A program made the position numbers and the translations under genes. From Qipengyuania aquimaris (GTDB lineage: Bacteria; Pseudomonadota; Alphaproteobacteria; Sphingomonadales; Sphingomonadaceae), in the NCBI RefSeq assembly GCF_009827445.1, contig NZ_WTYI01000001.1, forward strand, positions 2,598,511 through 2,662,510: a stretch of DNA of 64,000 bases, given 5' to 3'. The notes beneath the pieces were generated by a model. The model saw only the letters and a list, made by a program, of their open reading frames with translations. It did not search any database and was not told where the DNA came from. Positions 36,503 to 44,469 of the stretch are shown here, piece after piece. Within the stretch, counting starts at the first letter, position 1, and each line of letters opens with the position of its first letter.

Positions 36503-36527
36503 GTCCGCTTCCCACCCAATCACGGAC
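36503..36527 (-). repeat. Half-repeat next to the intact recombinase
   Basis: Minus-strand reading CGTGATTGGGTGGGAAGCGG then AC matches the right-hand end of the array repeat; the left 60 bases are absent. It lies 67 bp downstream of the recombinase stop and may be an attI-like founder site. The same arrangement is found at 52258-52291. Confidence 0.7.
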
Positions 36528-36552
36528 GATCCACGCTGATGTGAGACAACTT

Positions 36553-36589
36553 AGAAGCGGTCGATCAGGCCTGCCGAGCGACCGCTTCT
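36553..36589 (-). terminator. Hairpin after the tyrosine recombinase
   Basis: AGAAGCGGTCG and CGACCGCTTCT form an 11-bp stem with a 15-base loop, 5 bp after the recombinase stop. No long T-run follows, so it may be a weak terminator or part of a recombination site. A hairpin of the same stem length follows the truncated copy at 52.2 kb. Confidence 0.6.
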
Positions 36590-36593
36590 CCAG

Positions 36594-37226
36594 TTAGATT
36601 TCAGTTCGCTCCGCGAGCAACAAGGCGTCTTCAACATCAACGCCCAGATAGCGGACCGTGTTCTCGATCTTCGTATGGCCAAGCAGGATCTGGATAGCTC
36701 GGATGTTGCCTGTCGCGCGATGAATCATCGCTGCCTTCGTCCGACGCAACGAATGCGTACCATATCCCGCTTTGCGAAGTCCGATGGCAGTCACCCATTC
36801 ATCGACGAGGCGAGCATACTGCCTCGTGCTCATATGACCTGCTGGGTCGACCCGGCTCGGGAACAGGAAGTCGCTAATCGAGCCGCCTCGGCGTTCCAGC
36901 CACGCTAGCAAAGTAGATCGAACATCGGCGGTGAGTTCGAACTGCACTGGACGATTTGTCTTCTGCTGGATGACTGTTGCCCGATTACGGATATCCGCGC
37001 CTGCAACAACGTCGCCGATCTTGATCTTCACCAGGTCGCAACCGCGCAGCTTGCTGTCGATGGCAAGATCGAAGAGCGCCTTGTCTCTCAAACGTCCCTC
37101 GCGATCGAGATGAAACCGTATTGCCCAGATTTGCTTCTGTGTCAGTGGACGCTTTGTCCCAACGTTCTTGCCAGCGTTCCATGCTGGACGATGCCGCGTG
37201 GCTGTATCGAATCGTGAGTATCCCAT
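36594..37226 (-). CDS. Short tyrosine recombinase (phage-integrase family)
   Basis: 210 residues from the ATG that follows GAGGAG at 7 bases; a frame extending to 37364 lacks a good start. All catalytic residues are visible: Arg61, Lys89, His158-x-x-Arg161, His184 and Tyr193 (LLGHTKIENTVRYLG). It lacks the usual N-terminal core-binding domain of about 90 residues, so it may need a partner or bind DNA unusually. A relative with 47 of 54 identical C-terminal residues survives as a fragment at 52.04 kb. Its 3' side carries a hairpin, a half-repeat and repeat-separated genes. Confidence 0.92.
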   Translation of the reverse strand: MGYSRFDTATRHRPAWNAGKNVGTKRPLTQKQIWAIRFHLDREGRLRDKALFDLAIDSKLRGCDLVKIKIGDVVAGADIRNRATVIQQKTNRPVQFELTADVRSTLLAWLERRGGSISDFLFPSRVDPAGHMSTRQYARLVDEWVTAIGLRKAGYGTHSLRRTKAAMIHRATGNIRAIQILLGHTKIENTVRYLGVDVEDALLLAERTEI

Positions 37227-37569
37227 TGTTTGTCTCCTCGGCCAGTATTGGCCGAGGAGGTAACGCTCGAGATGTCGCTGCTTGGGGCCGGTTTCAGACA
37301 GTCTCCTTTCGGCCGCATAGGCTGCGAAATCAGACCTATTGCTATCGACCCGAAATCTCGCCAATGCTTTCGAGCGACCGAGGGCCCTATCCGTAGATCA
37401 ACAAGTAGTTCAACTTCTCCCAAAGAGACCATGCGCCTATCCCCCGCGGCAGTGAGTCTGCTTCTTCTCAGTCGTAGAACCCAATTGATCGGGAGCGCTC
37501 CGCCTCTAAGGGATCTTCCGTTCGGCGGGCCCCAAGGATACACCCTTTGGTCTGCAGTTGCCGTTGGGT
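37227..37569. other. Gene-free stretch upstream of the recombinase
   Basis: 343 bp between the recombinase start and the 3' end of the Y-family polymerase gene. Apart from the hairpin at 37234-37259 I see no gene; short frames here have no ribosome binding sites or recognisable motifs. Confidence 0.5.
37234..37259 (-). promoter_or_regulatory. Shine-Dalgarno-sequestering hairpin before the recombinase
   Basis: CTCCTCGGCCA and TGGCCGAGGAG form a perfect 11-bp stem with a 4-base loop. In the recombinase mRNA the GAGGAG that serves as ribosome binding site lies in the 3' arm, 7 bases from the ATG, so the folded mRNA should block translation. Confidence 0.75.
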
Positions 37570-38919
37570 TCAAACCGTGCAGAAATGAGTTTCGCCATCG
37601 ACCGTCCGCATTTCTGAGAAATCAGCTTCGTCCGGGATCCTGCCGAAAGCGATCTTCGCGCCGAGGTACCCTCCAGGGAGCGACTCGTGAATTCCGAATG
37701 TCGCGGCTTTCGGGCCGTGCTCCGTGCGTAACTGGTCGAGCGTGGCGCTCAAGCGCTCGGATCGTTCGCGGCGTACTTCGGTCTCTGTCGTGCTGTTATG
37801 AAACAGGTCTTGCTGACCCACGGATCCGTCATCGATGCCGTGTAGCATGATCGATATCGAGCGCGGCACAAAACCGGCGCAGGCGCGATACCGCTGCGTC
37901 AGGCAACTAAGTTCCCTCAACAACGTCCGGTCGTCGGAGACCGCGTGGAAGACGATCTCTTGGCTCCACCGCTTATCATCTGATTTGCGTCGCGTCTGGC
38001 TGCGATAGCCGCCGCCTCGCGCCGACATCGTCATCTTAGTCGCGCGCACCTCGGCTCTGCGGAGACGTCGAGCGGCGCTCAACAGCAGTTGGCGGGCGCA
38101 GTCTTCGACCCGGTCAGGAGTGCGCCAGTCGAGCGGCAACATCCGGCTGTGACCAAACATGCGCTTCTTGGTTTCCGGGCGCTCATAAGGATAGCCGTGG
38201 AGCGCGTTCCAGAAACGCTCTCCCTCGATACTGCCCCACAAGGCGCGGCAGTGCTTTGCGTCGAGCTTCCAGAGCTTTGCGAAATTGGTAACGTTCGCGC
38301 CTGACAGCCGCCGCTCTATTCCTGCTGACACGCCCGGGATGTCGCGCAGCGGTATTGCCTCGAGCGCGTCAGGCAGCTGAGCTCGGTCCAGCGTAACCAA
38401 CCCGTCGGGCTTCTGCATTTCTGCAGCGATCTTGGCGAGCAGTTCGGTTTGGGCCAGCCCGATGGAACAGGTCAGCGCCTCGCTGAAGTCTTCGCGCAGC
38501 CGCGCCTTGATCCGCTTGGCGAGAGCGACTGCCTCGCGAGATTCCGACGCGACAAGTTGGCAGGACAGCTCGTCTATCGATCTCACCGATGAAATAGGCA
38601 GACAGGTCTCAATCGAAGCGAGGATACGATGATGAAGCCGGACATACACATCGGGGCGCGCAACGACGAAGATCATCTCCGGCACGATCGCCCGCGCATC
38701 CACAATCGAAATGCTCGACGGAACGCCCCGCGCCTTTGCTTCGCGGCTGACAGCGATACAGCCCGTGCCCGGCACATCGAGCGGCACGACGCCTACCGGC
38801 TTCCCCCGCAAGTCGGCATTGAAATGCTGTTCGGCAGAGGCGAAGAAACTATCGAAATCCAAGAAGAGCGTCGACCGATCAGCATTTGCGACCCGGCCAG
38901 AATCATCGGTGAAAGACAT
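37570..38919 (-). CDS. Y-family translesion DNA polymerase (DinB/UmuC-like)
   Basis: 449 residues. Palm motifs FLDFDSFFASAEQ (catalytic Asp near residue 21) and SIDELSC (Asp-Glu near 112), then helix-hairpin-helix DIPGVSAGIERRL and a little-finger domain. Longer than Pol IV (about 350) and more like the UmuC/DinB-like branch lacking a strict YVD motif. A LexA box lies 12 bp upstream, so it is SOS-induced. Divergent from a photolyase gene. Confidence 0.9.
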   Translation of the reverse strand: MSFTDDSGRVANADRSTLFLDFDSFFASAEQHFNADLRGKPVGVVPLDVPGTGCIAVSREAKARGVPSSISIVDARAIVPEMIFVVARPDVYVRLHHRILASIETCLPISSVRSIDELSCQLVASESREAVALAKRIKARLREDFSEALTCSIGLAQTELLAKIAAEMQKPDGLVTLDRAQLPDALEAIPLRDIPGVSAGIERRLSGANVTNFAKLWKLDAKHCRALWGSIEGERFWNALHGYPYERPETKKRMFGHSRMLPLDWRTPDRVEDCARQLLLSAARRLRRAEVRATKMTMSARGGGYRSQTRRKSDDKRWSQEIVFHAVSDDRTLLRELSCLTQRYRACAGFVPRSISIMLHGIDDGSVGQQDLFHNSTTETEVRRERSERLSATLDQLRTEHGPKAATFGIHESLPGGYLGAKIAFGRIPDEADFSEMRTVDGETHFCTV

Positions 38920-38931
38920 GCGCGGAATTTA

Positions 38932-38946
38932 GAACAAACGCGGAAC
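38932..38946. promoter_or_regulatory. LexA (SOS) box
   Basis: GAAC-AAACGCG-GAAC on the plus strand, that is GTTC-N7-GTTC towards the polymerase gene, the alphaproteobacterial LexA consensus, 12 bp upstream of the ATG. Confidence 0.85.
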
Positions 38947-39040
38947 AGCGGCAAGCGTGCATGATAGTGGCCACGCCTTAGAATGAATCATGCCAATCCA
39001 TTTCCTGGTTCCGCTTGGCAGGCTTATGCGTTGAGCAAAC

Positions 39041-40555
39041 ATGGCATCGCAGACAATAGAAGATTCGCACCTCCGAGCACGCACGCGCCACCTTAACAAC
39101 TTGCCGCTACGCGAAGACGGCGCCGACTACGTGCTGGTTTGGCTCCAGCAGACTCTGCGCGGTCACGAACACCCTGCCATCGAAACCGCTCTGGAGCTCG
39201 CCAAAGCCCGCGGATTGCCCGTCCTTGTTTACCATGGACTGCGACCCGATTATCCGCATGCCTCGCAGCGGCTGTCGCGCTTTATTGTCGGAGCTTCGGC
39301 GGTAATGGGCCGGACCTTGCGAGACAGAGGTATCGCCTGCCGTCAGCTGGTTCAGCGTGATCGCAAGCATGGAAAAGGGATGGTCTACCGGCTAGCCGAG
39401 CGCGCTTTATGCGTAATCGTCGACGATCACCCGACCTCCGTCGCGCGCATACAGTCGGATAGTTTTGCTGCCAGCAATCACACCGCCACACTGGCGGTCG
39501 ATTCCACCCGCCTGGTTACTCATTCGGTGCTCGGCGGAAAACTCGGGACCACGAAAGCCTTTCGCGCCGCGCATACCCCGAAGCGCGAAGAATGGTTGGG
39601 AGGATGTGGCAACGCAGAACCGGTCACAACACGGACCATTGCCGACTTGCCTCAAGAGCTCGTCGAGCTAGCCGACTTGAACGAGAGACAGCTCGATGCG
39701 CTCATCGCCGAACTGCCAATCGACCAGGAGCTGCCTTACACTCAGGACCACCCGGCCACGACCGAGGAGGCAACCGCCCGATTGGAGCGGATCGATGAGG
39801 AGTTCATTCGACGCTACAAATGGGAGCGCAACAATCCTTCGATGCAGCACGGCGCAACCGAACTTTCGCCCTATCTGCATTTCGGAATGGTTGCTCCGTG
39901 GGAAGTGGCGCAGCGCATCGAGGCGAGTGGCGCGCCCAAATCCTATGGCTACAAGCTGAAGGACGAACTGCTCACATGGCGCGAATGGACGCATTGGCGC
40001 GTGACCGAGCGTGCCGACCTCCTGCACTGGGAGACGCTTCCTTCGTTCGGGCGCGAGACATTGGAAGCGCACGCGGCGGATCGACGTGATCCCGAACTCC
40101 CGATCAAAGACGTCCTGCATGGCCGCACAGGCGATCCGGTCTTCGACGCTTCGGCGCGCTGCTGGTTGGCGACGGGCTGGCTACACAACAATCTTCGTAT
40201 GTATTGGGCCAAACAGGTCATCCGCTTCATCGCAACGCCACGTGGCGCTTGGGCAGCCTGTTGCTACATCAATGACCGCTTATCGTATGATGGACGGGAC
40301 CCTGCGACCTATGTTTCTATGCGTTGGGCATTCGGCGAGGCGCGGCCCGGCTATCGCGAGATACCGATCTATGGACGCATCATGCCCAAATCATCCGCCG
40401 CGATCCTCAAGCGCGAGGGAATGACAGAGTGGATCGAACAATGGGCGACAGCGCAGACGCCTGACATCGATTGCTCGGACTTTGCCGAGAAAGCGCGGCT
40501 TTATGGTGTATCCGCGAAAGACATAGTTCGGCAACGCCTCCGATTTCTCGATTAG
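39041..40555 (+). CDS. phr: FAD-dependent DNA photolyase
   Basis: 504 residues. N-terminal Rossmann-like domain (DYVLVWLQQTLRGHEHPAIE) and FAD-binding helical domain with LSPYLHFGMVAPWEVAQ, LLTWREWTHWRV and MRWAFGEARPGYREIPIYG. The tyr/trp pattern and N-terminal sequence fit class II-like CPD photolyases, which use light to split pyrimidine dimers. Divergent from the SOS polymerase; together they form a UV-damage pair. Confidence 0.9.
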   Translation: MASQTIEDSHLRARTRHLNNLPLREDGADYVLVWLQQTLRGHEHPAIETALELAKARGLPVLVYHGLRPDYPHASQRLSRFIVGASAVMGRTLRDRGIACRQLVQRDRKHGKGMVYRLAERALCVIVDDHPTSVARIQSDSFAASNHTATLAVDSTRLVTHSVLGGKLGTTKAFRAAHTPKREEWLGGCGNAEPVTTRTIADLPQELVELADLNERQLDALIAELPIDQELPYTQDHPATTEEATARLERIDEEFIRRYKWERNNPSMQHGATELSPYLHFGMVAPWEVAQRIEASGAPKSYGYKLKDELLTWREWTHWRVTERADLLHWETLPSFGRETLEAHAADRRDPELPIKDVLHGRTGDPVFDASARCWLATGWLHNNLRMYWAKQVIRFIATPRGAWAACCYINDRLSYDGRDPATYVSMRWAFGEARPGYREIPIYGRIMPKSSAAILKREGMTEWIEQWATAQTPDIDCSDFAEKARLYGVSAKDIVRQRLRFLD

Positions 40556-40609
40556 ACGGCTGAACGATCGCCCGGCACCTGCAGCGGCTACCAAGCCAGG
40601 GACCAATCT

Positions 40610-40629
40610 AAACTGACACTTGTCAGTTT
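40610..40629. promoter_or_regulatory. Palindrome upstream of the GntA-like operon
   Basis: AAACTGACA and TGTCAGTTT flank CT, 55 bp after the photolyase stop and 134 bp before the next start. It could be an operator or a terminator stem without a T-run. Confidence 0.4.
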
Positions 40630-40763
40630 CGGACCGATTGGCTTGCCAATGCGTCTAGCTACCAGCGAGGCGCAGCTGTCCAACGAATTGCGATCGCTGG
40701 CGCGAGAGCGAGAATCCAGATCTCGATCTCGCGCCCTTCACCCTTCGCCACGACGAGAGCCCA

Positions 40764-41003
40764 ATGTTCACACAGCTAGACCCGCCTCTGCCGGTACTCG
40801 TGCTCGAAAAAGGGCAGGGACTGGCCTTTGCAGTTATCGATTACGGCGTGGAGCACAACCTTATCTGGGTGACGGCGCTCGATGATTCCGGTGAAATCTG
40901 GTGCGCACCGAACCCCAAGGTCCGCATGCAATCGAATTGGTCGATGGGCCGGGACAAGGACCCGGCTGTCCGCATCCTTCCTGAAGGGGCCGTCCCGCAA
41001 TGA
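40764..41003 (+). CDS. Small conserved-type protein, function unknown
   Basis: 79 residues, no transmembrane segment, rich in short beta-strand stretches (VLVLEKGQGLAFAVIDYGVE). It overlaps the GntA-like start by ATGA, so it is translated together with it. No family recognised. Confidence 0.75.
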   Translation: MFTQLDPPLPVLVLEKGQGLAFAVIDYGVEHNLIWVTALDDSGEIWCAPNPKVRMQSNWSMGRDKDPAVRILPEGAVPQ

Positions 41004-41701
41004 AGCCCGGCGTCCTCGCGGTAGCCGAACGTGTATCTGAGAAGCTCGACACGCAATTGCGTGAGAGTATCGCGGCCACTGATTTCCCCTGTGTAGGGGC
41101 GAAATCGGCCTTAGCTAAAGGTTTGCTGGATGTGCTCGTCGCGTTCGATATGCGGAGCAGTTGGGACGACCTTCGGATCCACGACAAGCTTCTCGATTGG
41201 GCGCACACCTATCGCGAAGATCCCGACGGCCTTCGAAGTCTCGCAGTTGTCTTTGCCCAGCCTACCGACCTGACTGAGAGCGAATTCGAGCGTCTTCTGT
41301 GGCAACGGCTCCAATCCTTCGCCGACAAGGACGAATTTTTCGGGCAACCCTACGATCAGGGTGTGAGCGCCGATCCCGAAGACCCGCATTTCTCGCTCAG
41401 TTTCGGAGGCGAGGCGTTCTTCGTGGTCGGCCTGCATCCTGCAGCCTCGCGGCCAGCGCGGCGGTTCTCGCACCCCACCATGGTCTTCAACCTCCACAAC
41501 CAGTTTGAGCAATTGCGCGGCGATGGACGGTACGAACGGATGCGCGAAACAATCTTGAAGCGCGACATTAAACTGGCAGGTGACATCAATCCGATGCTTG
41601 CAAGGCATGGCGAGAGCAGCGAAGCGCGACAGTATAGCGGCCGCGCTGTAGGCGAAGACTGGACCTGCCCATTCCGCGACCCACGATTGGAGAAAAAATG
41701 A
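41000..41701 (+). CDS. YqcI/YcgG-GntA-like haem-dependent N-hydroxylase family protein
   Basis: 233 residues. The C-terminal signature ILKRDIKLAGDINPMLARHG then ESSEARQYSGRAV is characteristic of the YqcI/YcgG family, which includes GntA, an N-hydroxylase of arginine derivatives in guanitoxin synthesis. Two ATGA overlaps tie it to the genes on both sides. The substrate here is unknown. Confidence 0.82.
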   Translation: MKPGVLAVAERVSEKLDTQLRESIAATDFPCVGAKSALAKGLLDVLVAFDMRSSWDDLRIHDKLLDWAHTYREDPDGLRSLAVVFAQPTDLTESEFERLLWQRLQSFADKDEFFGQPYDQGVSADPEDPHFSLSFGGEAFFVVGLHPAASRPARRFSHPTMVFNLHNQFEQLRGDGRYERMRETILKRDIKLAGDINPMLARHGESSEARQYSGRAVGEDWTCPFRDPRLEKK

Positions 41702-42276
41702 ACCGCATCGAACCACGCAGCGGTGTCGCCCTCAAGCTGGCCAAGGGTCAAAAACTCACGGTCTGTGATCCAATGGGGCAGCAAGTTTCAGATCTTGTCG
41801 CCTATAACGCTGATGATGTCCGCGAGGTAATCTCCAACGGTCGTACCTTCGACTATGAAGAGACGATACAGCTAGGCTGGGGCAATCGCTTATGGTCGAA
41901 CCGGTCCAATCCGATGCTGACCATTGTTACCGACACAGCGCAGCGGCACGACTTCTTGCTCACTCCCTGCTGCGAGGAAACCTTTCGGCATTTCTATCCC
42001 GACAAGCCAGTGCACCGCGGTTGTTTCGGCAATTTGGCCGAAGCTCTCGAACCCTACGGTATCGAACCGGAAAGCATTCCCACTGCTTTCAACATTTTCA
42101 TGAATGTTCCGGTCGACGGCAAGAGCGGCTTGCTAGCCGTCAAACCTCCCACCTCGAAACCCGGCGACAAATTAGAACTGCGCGCAGAAATGGACCTCGT
42201 GATAGGTTTGACCGCCTGCTCCGCATACGACTCCAATGGCGGGTCGTTCAAACCCATCGACTATGAGGTGAGCTAG
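41698..42276 (+). CDS. Urea-carboxylase-associated (DUF1989) protein
   Basis: 192 residues with the DUF1989 core: DPMGQQVSDLVAYNADD, EETIQLGWGNRLWSNRSNPM and the cysteine region LLTPCCEETFRHFYP. Relatives encoded beside urea/guanidine carboxylases act as carboxyguanidine deiminase subunits or have unknown roles. ATGA overlap with the GntA-like gene upstream, suggesting a shared nitrogenous, perhaps guanidine-type, substrate. Confidence 0.85.
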   Translation: MNRIEPRSGVALKLAKGQKLTVCDPMGQQVSDLVAYNADDVREVISNGRTFDYEETIQLGWGNRLWSNRSNPMLTIVTDTAQRHDFLLTPCCEETFRHFYPDKPVHRGCFGNLAEALEPYGIEPESIPTAFNIFMNVPVDGKSGLLAVKPPTSKPGDKLELRAEMDLVIGLTACSAYDSNGGSFKPIDYEVS

Positions 42277-42277
42277 A

Positions 42278-42823
42278 TTGCCCGATAATATCAATGTCTG
42301 GTCGAGCTGGCTGCGGCTGGCAGAAATCTCGTCCAACGCCCTGCTTTTCTATATCCTGATTATCGTCATCGTTCGGATCGTCGGTAAACGCACGACAAGC
42401 CAACTGAACAATTTCGACTGGATCATAAACGTGGCAGTCGGCAGCCTGGCGGCCAGCGGCATACTTTTGCGAAATGTGGCAAGCATCGATGCCGTCGTGG
42501 CAATCATCGTCCTTGCTACTTGCCAGTATGCCACGACCTACTTTGTCCAGCGGAGTAAGAAGATCGCTGCAGCCGTGAAGGCGGAGCCCACACTGCTTAC
42601 CCATAAAGGCGAGTATCTGCGCGATGCGATGAAACGCACGCGCATTTCGGAAGAAGAAATCATGACCGCTCTTAGAAGCAACGGCCTGACAGAAAACGCA
42701 GGCGCAAACTGGGTCGTCCTTGAGCCTAACGGAGAGCTTTCGGTTATACCGCGTCAGGACGTGCGCTGGGAAGATGCTGAGGCCCTGGCCGACGTTGCCG
42801 CGCCGCCCAATCTAAAGGGCTAG
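42278..42823 (+). CDS. DUF421 membrane protein
   Basis: 181 residues. Two to three N-terminal helices (LLFYILIIVIVRIVG...) and a soluble C-terminal DUF421/YetF-like domain (LLTHKGEYLRDAMKRTRISE). Start is a TTG six bases after GAGGTGAG. It ends 4 bp inside the convergent Crp/Fnr gene. Last gene of the operon starting at 40764. Confidence 0.8.
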   Translation: MPDNINVWSSWLRLAEISSNALLFYILIIVIVRIVGKRTTSQLNNFDWIINVAVGSLAASGILLRNVASIDAVVAIIVLATCQYATTYFVQRSKKIAAAVKAEPTLLTHKGEYLRDAMKRTRISEEEIMTALRSNGLTENAGANWVVLEPNGELSVIPRQDVRWEDAEALADVAAPPNLKG

Positions 42824-43593
42824 TCCCAGTCGTCCTTCACCTTGAGCGGCCCGTCACCATACAGATAATCGGGATCGAACTGTGCGAACTCTTTTAGCGC
42901 CCGCCAGTCGTTCGTGTAGAGATCGCCTCGGCGTATCTCGGCAATGCCGAGTTCTCTCAATTTTCCAACGGCCCGATTGGCATGAATGGCGCTCACCCCG
43001 CACATGTCCGCCATGTCAAACTGGGTGAACGGTGTGCGAAGGGCGCGCGTCGCGGCGCGTCCGACCAGTTCGAGACGGGTGTGCAGTTCTGCGTAGAGAT
43101 GCGCGATGCGTTTTGGGGCATCAAGCTGTTCCAACGTTTGGATCCATTTACGATGGATAGCCGCGTCCAGAAGAGTCGCGAACCACATGGCGCGCGCCAC
43201 ACCCGGCCGATCGCGCATCACGCGGCGCAATGTTTCGTGGCTCACACAGCCGACCCGAACCTTGCCGGCCGCAACGATGTTATGGTCCAGACGTTTCAGC
43301 GCGAACCCGTGCAGATCGACAAAGTCACCCGGAACGTGAACACCGGTGATGAAGCGCTTTTCGTCGCTTTCGATGGTACGGAAGATGTATCCGTCGATCA
43401 ATATGGTGCTGCGATCGGTTTTCGCGCCCCTTTCGAGAATGCGCGTGCCGTCCTCGTGCTTCTTCACGGACTCAACGAGTTCTTCGATGTAGGTCAGGTC
43501 GTCGAGGCTGAGATTTTTTCGCAGTCTACCGGCCAGAAAATTGCCGGTAAGAGGGAAGCGATCAACCTCGATCTCTCCAGTCTTAGCGTCCAT
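42820..43593 (-). CDS. Crp/Fnr-family regulator 1
   Basis: 257 residues. Cyclic-nucleotide-binding-like domain (residues 30-130; VHVPGDFVDLHGFALKRLDH) without the canonical cAMP-binding arginine-serine motif I can see, and a winged helix (FTQFDMADMCGVSAIHANRAVGKL, shown in part) near 190. It shares the C-terminal PDYLYGDGPL with its neighbour at 44469, so the two are paralogues. Confidence 0.9.
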   Translation of the reverse strand: MDAKTGEIEVDRFPLTGNFLAGRLRKNLSLDDLTYIEELVESVKKHEDGTRILERGAKTDRSTILIDGYIFRTIESDEKRFITGVHVPGDFVDLHGFALKRLDHNIVAAGKVRVGCVSHETLRRVMRDRPGVARAMWFATLLDAAIHRKWIQTLEQLDAPKRIAHLYAELHTRLELVGRAATRALRTPFTQFDMADMCGVSAIHANRAVGKLRELGIAEIRRGDLYTNDWRALKEFAQFDPDYLYGDGPLKVKDDWD

Positions 43594-43626
43594 GTCGCGC
43601 GGTTAAGCAAAGCATTTGACCATCGT

Positions 43627-44469
43627 CTATTGACGGATGTTAGCTTTCTGTTCCTTTTCAGTCGAGAGGCCCGAAATCTCACGATTTTCAGTGCCAATAT
43701 GGGCGAGCGCGACCTCCTGCACCGCGCGCAGGGGGTGGCGGCAAATTGACCCTACCGGCACCGTTATTCCGCCGGTTTGGTAACCCCATTCGTTCATCCG
43801 CGCGGCAAGTTCCGCGTCGAGAACGTCGGAGACTTCGTACTCTGAGTTGCCGTTGCGTAACGCGATGCCAGGAGCGTGATCGTCTAGCGACAGAAAGGCA
43901 AAGAGCGATCGCCGGACATCGTCCGCTCGTGCAATCAGATCTTCGTATCGCACCACATAGGCCGCGTGCAGATATCTAAGGTCTTCGCGAACAGTATCAT
44001 ATGCATCCAGAGCGTGGCGCACCAACGCAGCCGGGTCAGCGTCCACCCACTTCGCCAATGCCGCGGCCATGACTTGGGGATGGCGCAAGATCACCATAAA
44101 CTGCGCGGTCGGGAAAAGCTGCTGATAAAGGCGTGTCCGCGTCAAGTTGACAGGTGACTTCTCAAGCCACCATGGCTTCGTGTCGTCGTACCACCTGGAC
44201 CAGTCGCTCACCAGACGCTGCTGGGTTTCGAGGCTGTTGAAGCGCGAGCTTTCCGTATGATGCTGGGCTGGATCCGTCGCGTAATGGCCGGGCCGGCCGT
44301 GCAGGGCGGTATGAGGAATAGCGCCTTGCAAATAACAACCTTCGTTCTCTGGGACGGGCGCACCCTCGATCGAACTGATCGAGGGATGTGCGCCAAGTAT
44401 TCGTGATAGGACACTCGTACCGGTTCGGTGCAGTCCCGCCACGAATAAAAAACGTGGTTGATGAACCAT
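43627..44469 (-). CDS. Sulfotransferase-family protein
   Basis: 280 residues. PAPS-binding 5' loop FVAGLHRTGTSVLSRIL at the N-terminus and the 3'-phosphate motif FMVILRHPQ near residue 130; WWLEKSPVNLTRTRL in between is typical of bacterial sulfotransferases. Likely sulfates a glycan or small molecule. The ATG shares its A with the stop of the Crp/Fnr gene upstream (TGATG), so the two are coupled. Confidence 0.88.
   Translation of the reverse strand: MVHQPRFLFVAGLHRTGTSVLSRILGAHPSISSIEGAPVPENEGCYLQGAIPHTALHGRPGHYATDPAQHHTESSRFNSLETQQRLVSDWSRWYDDTKPWWLEKSPVNLTRTRLYQQLFPTAQFMVILRHPQVMAAALAKWVDADPAALVRHALDAYDTVREDLRYLHAAYVVRYEDLIARADDVRRSLFAFLSLDDHAPGIALRNGNSEYEVSDVLDAELAARMNEWGYQTGGITVPVGSICRHPLRAVQEVALAHIGTENREISGLSTEKEQKANIRQ

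Noticed and set aside
37227..37364. N-terminal extension of the tyrosine recombinase
   Set aside because: The ATG at 37226 has a strong ribosome site and the extension crosses a perfect hairpin; it shows no core-binding-domain features.
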